From: Motiliproteus sp041586735
Lineage (GTDB): Bacteria; Pseudomonadota; Gammaproteobacteria; Pseudomonadales; Balneatricaceae
DNA: 64,000 nt
Assembly: GCA_041586735.1 (NCBI GenBank)
Contig: JBFGZQ010000001.1
Coordinates: 1 to 64,000, forward strand
Direction: 5' to 3'
In this document: positions 59,007 through 64,000 of the stretch, in pieces
Numbering within the stretch: position 1 is the first letter of the stretch
Layout of the letters: every line of letters starts with the position of its first letter
Notes under the pieces: model-generated
What the model saw: only the letters and a program-made list of their open reading frames with translations
Told to the model about the DNA's origin: nothing
Database searches by the model: none
Position numbers and translations under genes: made by a program

Positions 59007-61182
59007 GTCATTGAGCGGCGATTCGGGGCGCGCTGTGGTCGGGCGACCGAAAGTGCTGGTGGTCGATGACCGCCCCGAAAATCTACTGTCGCTGAAGCGT
59101 ATACTCGCCGATGTGGAGGTCGAGATGATCGCCGCGGAGTCCGGCCACGAGGCGCTGGCCAAGATTCTGCGGCATCAATTCGCGCTGATTCTGATGGATG
59201 TGATGATGCCGGAGATGGACGGCTTTGAGACCGCTCGGCTGATCCGTATCAATCCGGCCAGCCAGCATGTGCCGATTATTTTCATTACCGCGGCGGACCG
59301 GAGCCGTAGCTACGAGGATAAGGGCTATGAGCTGGGCGCGGTGGATTATCTGTTCAAACCTGTCGAGCCGAATATTCTGCTCGGCAAAGTGCGGGTGTTT
59401 CTGCAGTTGGCCACGCAGCAGCAGGCCCTGGCCCAGAGTCTCGAAGAGAACCGCCAGCTGCGCCACCAGCATGAACTGCTGCTGAGCTCGGTCAATGAGG
59501 GCATTTTAAGCCTCGACTTGCAGGGGCGGATCAGCTATGCCAATACAGCGGCAGCGGGTCTGCTGGGGATTCGAGAGGCCTCCTTAAGCGGCCGTTCGTT
59601 GCTCGACTTTCTGTTCTTGAGTGAGCAGCGCCAAGCCGATGCCGACTGGCTCGAGAGCAGTTTCTGTGCAGCCAGTGACGTGTGGCAGGGGCGGCCGGAT
59701 CAGTATTGGTTTCGTCATGCCTGCGGACAGCTGTTCCCGGTTGAGCTGGCGCTCAGTCCTCTCTATGAACACCCGCAGCGGCTGACCGGCCGGGTGCTGA
59801 TGTTTCAGGATATTAGTGAACGTAAAGAGCGCGAGGCCTTGGTGTTGGCCAGCAAACATAAATCGGCTTTTCTGGCTAACGTCAGCCACGAGTTGCGCAG
59901 CCCGCTGCATTGTTTGCTGATGCTGGCCCGGCAACTGGCCGTCAATGACGAGGGCAATCTCAATGCCCAGCAGGTCAAGTCGGCGCAATTGATTCAACAG
60001 GAGGGCCAGGACCTGCTGCGGTTGATCAACGATATTCTGGATCTCTCCAAGGTGGAGGCCGGAAAAATAGATCTCCAATGGCAGGAGGTTAATCTTGCCG
60101 AGCTGATCGCCCAGCTGGAGCTTCAGTTGCATCCCCTGGTCAGCGAAAAGGGCCTCGCTTGGCGCTGTCAGTTGAGTGCGACGCTGCCGGTCACCCTGTA
60201 TACCGATCGTCAGCGGTTACAGCAGATTCTGAGGAATCTGTTGTTCAATGCGCTCAAGTTTACCAATCAAGGATCGATTTCGCTGACCATCAGTGCCGCA
60301 GAGCATCAGAGCCCCGCGGCGCTTGCCTTTGCGGTGACGGATACCGGTATCGGTATCGCACCGCAGCAGCAGGCGAAAATCTTCGATGCCTTCGAGCAGG
60401 TTGATGCGGCATTCAATCGCCACTATGAGGGCTCCGGTCTAGGATTGGCGATCTGCCGCCAATTTTGCGATCTGCTCGGTGGTTACCTCAGCCTGGACAG
60501 CGAGTTTGGCGAAGGCAGTTGCTTTACCCTGTACCTGCCATTGCAGAGTGCGTCCGAGCGGGTGGTGCTGCAGGGACCTCTTAGTGACACGCCGGTGCCG
60601 GGTGGTGCGGCCTCGGCCTCGACGCCACCACCGTCTCCCGAGCGACCTACTTCTACCCCGACATTTCAGATGCTGTGCCAGGCTGCGCCACTGTTGCCGT
60701 CTCTGGTTGCGTTGGCTCAGGGCAAAACCCTGCTGCTGGTGGATGCCGATATGCGCTACAGCTTTACCCTGACGCAGTTGTTGCGGCGCCATGGCTTTCG
60801 GATCATCAAAGCGGACAGTTATTCTGCGGCACGGGCCACGCTGGAGCGCCACGCCGATGTGGCGTTGCTGATCATGGCATGGATGCCGCAGCCCCAGGAG
60901 GCTGACGCTTTGTTGCAGTGGTTGCGCGCGCATAACCGCGACGCTTGGCCGGCGCTGATGGTGCTGTTTGATCCGCCCCATCAGGCGCAGGCCGAGTCCT
61001 GTCTGACGCAGGGGGCCTATGCCTGTCTACCCAAGGATATGGAGGTCGAGCTGCTGCTCGCGCGCCTAACCGACGGCCTTGCGGCGCGATCCGAACCCGG
61101 TGGCCGATCAGCGCCAGGCGTGTTGACGACTAGCACCCATCCGGGGTTACAGAGCCAGAGCGAAAAGGAGAGAGGTCAGTGA
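58990..61182 (+). CDS. REC-PAS-histidine kinase with inactive C-terminal receiver
   Basis: A 730-residue cytoplasmic protein. An N-terminal receiver (about 18-135; LMDVMMPEMDG) is followed by PAS (about 155-280), HisKA with NVSHELRSPLH at about 297, HATPase (405-520, GSGLGLAI), a Pro/Ser/Thr linker and a receiver-like domain at about 575-700. In this last domain MAWMPQ replaces the MDxxMP phospho-site, so the Asp is Ala and it cannot be phosphorylated normally. Start is ATG with GGAG upstream inside cheR. An N-terminal receiver on a kinase suggests it is regulated by another kinase, probably the first gene. Confidence 0.9.
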   Translation: MRVNVESLSGDSGRAVVGRPKVLVVDDRPENLLSLKRILADVEVEMIAAESGHEALAKILRHQFALILMDVMMPEMDGFETARLIRINPASQHVPIIFITAADRSRSYEDKGYELGAVDYLFKPVEPNILLGKVRVFLQLATQQQALAQSLEENRQLRHQHELLLSSVNEGILSLDLQGRISYANTAAAGLLGIREASLSGRSLLDFLFLSEQRQADADWLESSFCAASDVWQGRPDQYWFRHACGQLFPVELALSPLYEHPQRLTGRVLMFQDISERKEREALVLASKHKSAFLANVSHELRSPLHCLLMLARQLAVNDEGNLNAQQVKSAQLIQQEGQDLLRLINDILDLSKVEAGKIDLQWQEVNLAELIAQLELQLHPLVSEKGLAWRCQLSATLPVTLYTDRQRLQQILRNLLFNALKFTNQGSISLTISAAEHQSPAALAFAVTDTGIGIAPQQQAKIFDAFEQVDAAFNRHYEGSGLGLAICRQFCDLLGGYLSLDSEFGEGSCFTLYLPLQSASERVVLQGPLSDTPVPGGAASASTPPPSPERPTSTPTFQMLCQAAPLLPSLVALAQGKTLLLVDADMRYSFTLTQLLRRHGFRIIKADSYSAARATLERHADVALLIMAWMPQPQEADALLQWLRAHNRDAWPALMVLFDPPHQAQAESCLTQGAYACLPKDMEVELLLARLTDGLAARSEPGGRSAPGVLTTSTHPGLQSQSEKERGQ

Positions 61183-63452
61183 ATCAGCAGCATCGCTCCA
61201 AAATTTTGATAGTGGATGATAAAGCGGAAAATCTCTATGCCCTGGATAATCTGCTCAAAGGCACCGAGGCTGAGGTGTATCTGGCACACTCGGGCAACCA
61301 GGCTCTCAGTCTGACCCTGCACCATAGCTTTGCGCTGATTCTACTGGATGTGCAGATGCCGGGTATGGATGGTTTTGAGACCGCCGCGCTGATCCGCCAG
61401 GATGAAGAGACCCGGCATCTCCCGATTATCTTTATGACCGCGCTGAGCATCGAGCGCCACTATGTGTTTCAGGGCTACGAAGCTGGGGCGGTGGACTACC
61501 TGATCAAACCGATCGATAGCGAAATCTTACTGAGTAAGGTCAAGGTATTTCTGGCTCTGGATCGCTATCAGTCGCAATTGGCGGCCCTCAATCAGCAGAA
61601 TCAGTTGCTGCTCAACTGTGCGGGTGAGGGGATCTTGAGTCTCGGGCTCGGCGGGCATATTCAGTTCGCCAATCCAGCAGCCTTGCAGATTCTCGAGCGG
61701 ACTGAATCGCAACTACGCGATCTCCATCTCCACGAACTGCTCTACGCAGAGGAAGATAAGGCGGTGCCGCCCTGGGAGCAGTCACCGATCTACATGGCCT
61801 ATCAGTGCGGACAGCCCTACCGGGTGGATGATGCTCGCCTCTGGATTCGAGCAGGGCAATATGTTTCGGTCTCCTATACCAGCGCGCCTATCGAGAATGA
61901 TAAGGGCGAGTTTGGCGGCGGGGTGATTGTTTTTCAGGATATCACTCGGCGCAAACAGTCCGAGCAGAAACTGCTGGAACTGGCGCAGTTCGATCCCCTG
62001 ACCGGTCTGGCCAATCGGACCCTGTTTCAGGAGTTTCTCGGCCAGTCCCTGCTGCGTGCCGAACGTCGCAAGGGCCATATGGCGCTGCTGCTACTGGATT
62101 TGGACCACTTCAAGGATATCAACGATACCCTGGGCCACGATACCGGCGATCAGCTGCTGAAAAGCGTTGCCCAGCGTATCCACAAGAGCGTGAGCCCCAG
62201 CGATAGCCCTGGCGCTGAAGACGATAATGCGCATCTGCTGCAAAGCGTTGCCCAACGGCTGAAAAGTCATCTACGGCGCACCGATCTGGTGGCCCGTCTG
62301 GGTGGCGATGAGTTTGCCATAGTGCTGGATGATATCAGCCACTCTCAGGATGCGGCCTTAGTGGCCCACAAGATCCTGCAGCGCCTGGCGCCTGCGCACC
62401 AGTTGGGGAATTATGAAGTCTATGTCAGTCCGAGCATCGGTATTGCCACCTGCCCGGAGTCTGGCATCGATGCCGGAGCGCTGTTCAAAGCCGCCGATAC
62501 CGCGCTCTACCAGGCCAAGGCTCAGGGGCGTAATAATTATCAATTCTATGTCTCGGACATGCACCGGACAGCGATGGAAAAAATGCGTCTGGAGCAGGAC
62601 CTGCGCCAGGCGGTTGAGCGTCAGCAGTTGTCGCTGCATTATCAACCGCAGGTGGCGGTCGCTGACGAGCGGATTCACGGCATTGAGGTGCTGTTACGCT
62701 GGCATCATCCCGAGTTGGGGATGATCAGTCCGTCCCGGTTTATTCCCCTGGCGGAACGCACGGGGATTATCAATCAGCTGGGTGACTGGGTCTGGCAAGG
62801 GGCCTGCCGGCAATTTCAGCTCTGGCGTCAGCAGGGCCTGGTCGGTGAGGAGGTCCGGTTGGCGATCAATCTATCCAGTCGACAGTTAATACGCGATGAC
62901 TGTGTGACCTTGCTGCAACAGGCCTTGGCCGATTGTGGACTGCCTGCGAGCTGCCTCGACATCGAACTCACCGAAAATACGCTGATGGATAAGCAGGAGG
63001 CGACGATTCGGGTGCTAGAACAGCTGCGCGGCTTGGGTATGCGCGTCTCGCTGGATGACTTTGGCTGCGGTTACTCGTCGTTTAATCAGATCCATAGTCT
63101 ACCGATCGATTGCCTGAAGATCGCGCAGCCATTGGTCGCCAAGCTGGGGCAGGAGCCCAAGCATGATGCGGTGGTCAAGACCATTATCAACATGGCCGCC
63201 ACTCTGGACTTCGAGGTGATTGCCGAGGGTGTGGAAACCGCCGCCCAGGCGGACTTTTTACGGGCCCATGGTTGCAACCTTATTCAGGGCTTCTATACCA
63301 GCCCGCCCCTTGGCGTACAGCTGATGACCCAGTTGTTGAAGGCGCAGTTGCTCGAGTCGCTCAGTGAGGCGGTTGACGCGACAGCAGGTCCGTTACTGCA
63401 ACGGACGTCGGCGCCGGTTGCGTGCTGCTTGGATATCGAGGCAGGAGGCTGA
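61179..63452 (+). CDS. REC-PAS-GGDEF-EAL response regulator
   Basis: A 757-residue protein. The receiver (about 8-125) keeps LLDVQMPGMDG, then PAS (about 140-265), GGDEF (270-450) with RLGGDEF and an I-site RRTD just upstream, and EAL (465-715) with EVLLRW, ELTENTL, DDFGCGYSS, LKIAQP and AEGVET. The cyclase half looks active and feedback-inhibited. In the EAL half, LKIA replaces LKID, so phosphodiesterase activity is uncertain. GTG start overlaps the previous stop (GTGA) after a GGAGAG site. It is the c-di-GMP output of the operon. Confidence 0.92.
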   Translation: MNQQHRSKILIVDDKAENLYALDNLLKGTEAEVYLAHSGNQALSLTLHHSFALILLDVQMPGMDGFETAALIRQDEETRHLPIIFMTALSIERHYVFQGYEAGAVDYLIKPIDSEILLSKVKVFLALDRYQSQLAALNQQNQLLLNCAGEGILSLGLGGHIQFANPAALQILERTESQLRDLHLHELLYAEEDKAVPPWEQSPIYMAYQCGQPYRVDDARLWIRAGQYVSVSYTSAPIENDKGEFGGGVIVFQDITRRKQSEQKLLELAQFDPLTGLANRTLFQEFLGQSLLRAERRKGHMALLLLDLDHFKDINDTLGHDTGDQLLKSVAQRIHKSVSPSDSPGAEDDNAHLLQSVAQRLKSHLRRTDLVARLGGDEFAIVLDDISHSQDAALVAHKILQRLAPAHQLGNYEVYVSPSIGIATCPESGIDAGALFKAADTALYQAKAQGRNNYQFYVSDMHRTAMEKMRLEQDLRQAVERQQLSLHYQPQVAVADERIHGIEVLLRWHHPELGMISPSRFIPLAERTGIINQLGDWVWQGACRQFQLWRQQGLVGEEVRLAINLSSRQLIRDDCVTLLQQALADCGLPASCLDIELTENTLMDKQEATIRVLEQLRGLGMRVSLDDFGCGYSSFNQIHSLPIDCLKIAQPLVAKLGQEPKHDAVVKTIINMAATLDFEVIAEGVETAAQADFLRAHGCNLIQGFYTSPPLGVQLMTQLLKAQLLESLSEAVDATAGPLLQRTSAPVACCLDIEAGG

Positions 63453-63454
63453 CG

Positions 63455-64000
63455 TTGTCTGGATCTGCGAACCCGGCGGCGCTGTTGATTGGTGGTTCGG
63501 CGGGGGCGATTCAGGCCCTGCCCATCCTGCTACGTAGCCTGCCCGCGACACTTGGCATACCGGTGGTGGTGGTACTGCACCGCCTGGAGGGTTCTGGTGG
63601 TACATTACATCAGTATCTGGGGCAGTATTGTGCGTTGCCGGTGATCGAGATCCAGGACAAGGAACCACTGCACCCCGGGCGGGTTTATCTGGCCCCTGCC
63701 GGTTATCATGTGTTGCTGGAAGAGGGTGGGCATTGTAGCTTGTCGGTCGATCCCCGGGTCAGCTATTCGCGCCCCTCGATTGATGTGCTTTTTGAAACTG
63801 CGGCGGACCTCTTTGGTGCGCAGTTGATCGGGATTATTCTGACCGGTGCCAATAGCGATGGTGCGGCAGGATTACGGCTGCTGGATGCGATGGGAGGCCT
63901 GGCGCTGGTGCAGGACCCTGCTAGCGCCACGGTGGCGTTTATGCCCAACGCGGCGCTGCAGGCGACACCGGGTGCCCAGGTGCTGAGCCTGGAGGCGCTG
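63455..64000 (+). CDS. cheB: CheB-type methylesterase, no receiver, cut by window end
   Basis: A TTG start 6 bases after AGGAGG, 2 bp past the previous stop, opens a CheB_methylest domain from its first residues: IGGSAGA (catalytic Ser), VVVLHRLEG (His), and TGANSDGAAG (Asp). The 182 visible residues include the whole triad. No receiver domain precedes it, unlike CheB of chemotaxis, so it is not controlled by direct phosphorylation. It pairs with cheR upstream; the 3' end is outside the window, so a fused C-terminal domain cannot be excluded. Confidence 0.92.
   Translation, partial: MSGSANPAALLIGGSAGAIQALPILLRSLPATLGIPVVVVLHRLEGSGGTLHQYLGQYCALPVIEIQDKEPLHPGRVYLAPAGYHVLLEEGGHCSLSVDPRVSYSRPSIDVLFETAADLFGAQLIGIILTGANSDGAAGLRLLDAMGGLALVQDPASATVAFMPNAALQATPGAQVLSLEAL

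Overview
The window reads as chromosome of a GC-rich, probably marine gammaproteobacterium of the Pseudomonadales/Oceanospirillales type. The housekeeping order is the one known from Pseudomonas and relatives: lptD-surA-pdxA-ksgA-apaG-apaH-glpE-cca, divergent from amgK-murU, then rpe-gph-trpE. Sodium-coupled genes (NhaD antiporter, Na/Pi symporter, voltage-gated-type cation channel, SLC5-type protein) suggest a saline habitat. No tRNA, rRNA, insertion sequence, phage gene or CRISPR array was seen.

Layout. 1-4.6 kb: glpD and a subtilisin-like lipoprotein, both minus strand. 4.7-14.3 kb: a long minus-strand run from lptD down to a pteridine-reductase-like SDR, mostly with 4-8 bp overlaps. 14.4-20.4 kb: plus-strand amgK-murU-djlA, rpe-gph and trpE. 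20.5-33.2 kb: ion transport (nhaD, Gate-domain protein, cation channel, Na/Pi symporter) mixed with trmJ, a GGDEF-EAL protein, cysK, a double-CDGSH protein, an SLC5-STAC protein without a kinase, and yidD. 33.3-45.7 kb: ppk1 and ppx, convergent polyphosphate genes, separated by a complete nitric oxide reductase locus (norR, a sigma-54 promoter, norCB, a decayed Sco1 fragment, a PCuAC copper chaperone, norDQEF). 46.1-64 kb: almost only signal transduction.

Signal block. A REC-PAS3-GGDEF-like-EAL-REC protein is followed by a NIT-domain histidine kinase and, convergent to it, a hemerythrin-NIT-HAMP-GGDEF fusion. Next is a leader with a GEMM-I class c-di-GMP riboswitch and five tightly packed or overlapping genes: a membrane hybrid kinase with three receivers, CheR, a REC-PAS-kinase with a dead C-terminal receiver, a REC-PAS-GGDEF-EAL enzyme, and a receiver-less CheB cut by the window end. 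No chemoreceptor, CheA or CheW is present, so the methylesterase/methyltransferase pair probably serves this kinase system or acts at a distance. The riboswitch should make the operon respond to the molecule that its fourth gene makes or degrades; this is the best candidate in the window for an undescribed regulatory circuit.

Short tandem repeats of 8-16 bp, two to five copies each, recur in intergenic spaces across the whole window, and once inside cca. Functional calls rest on recognised motifs and family knowledge read by eye; no database search was run. Start codons were chosen by Shine-Dalgarno match and family length where possible.
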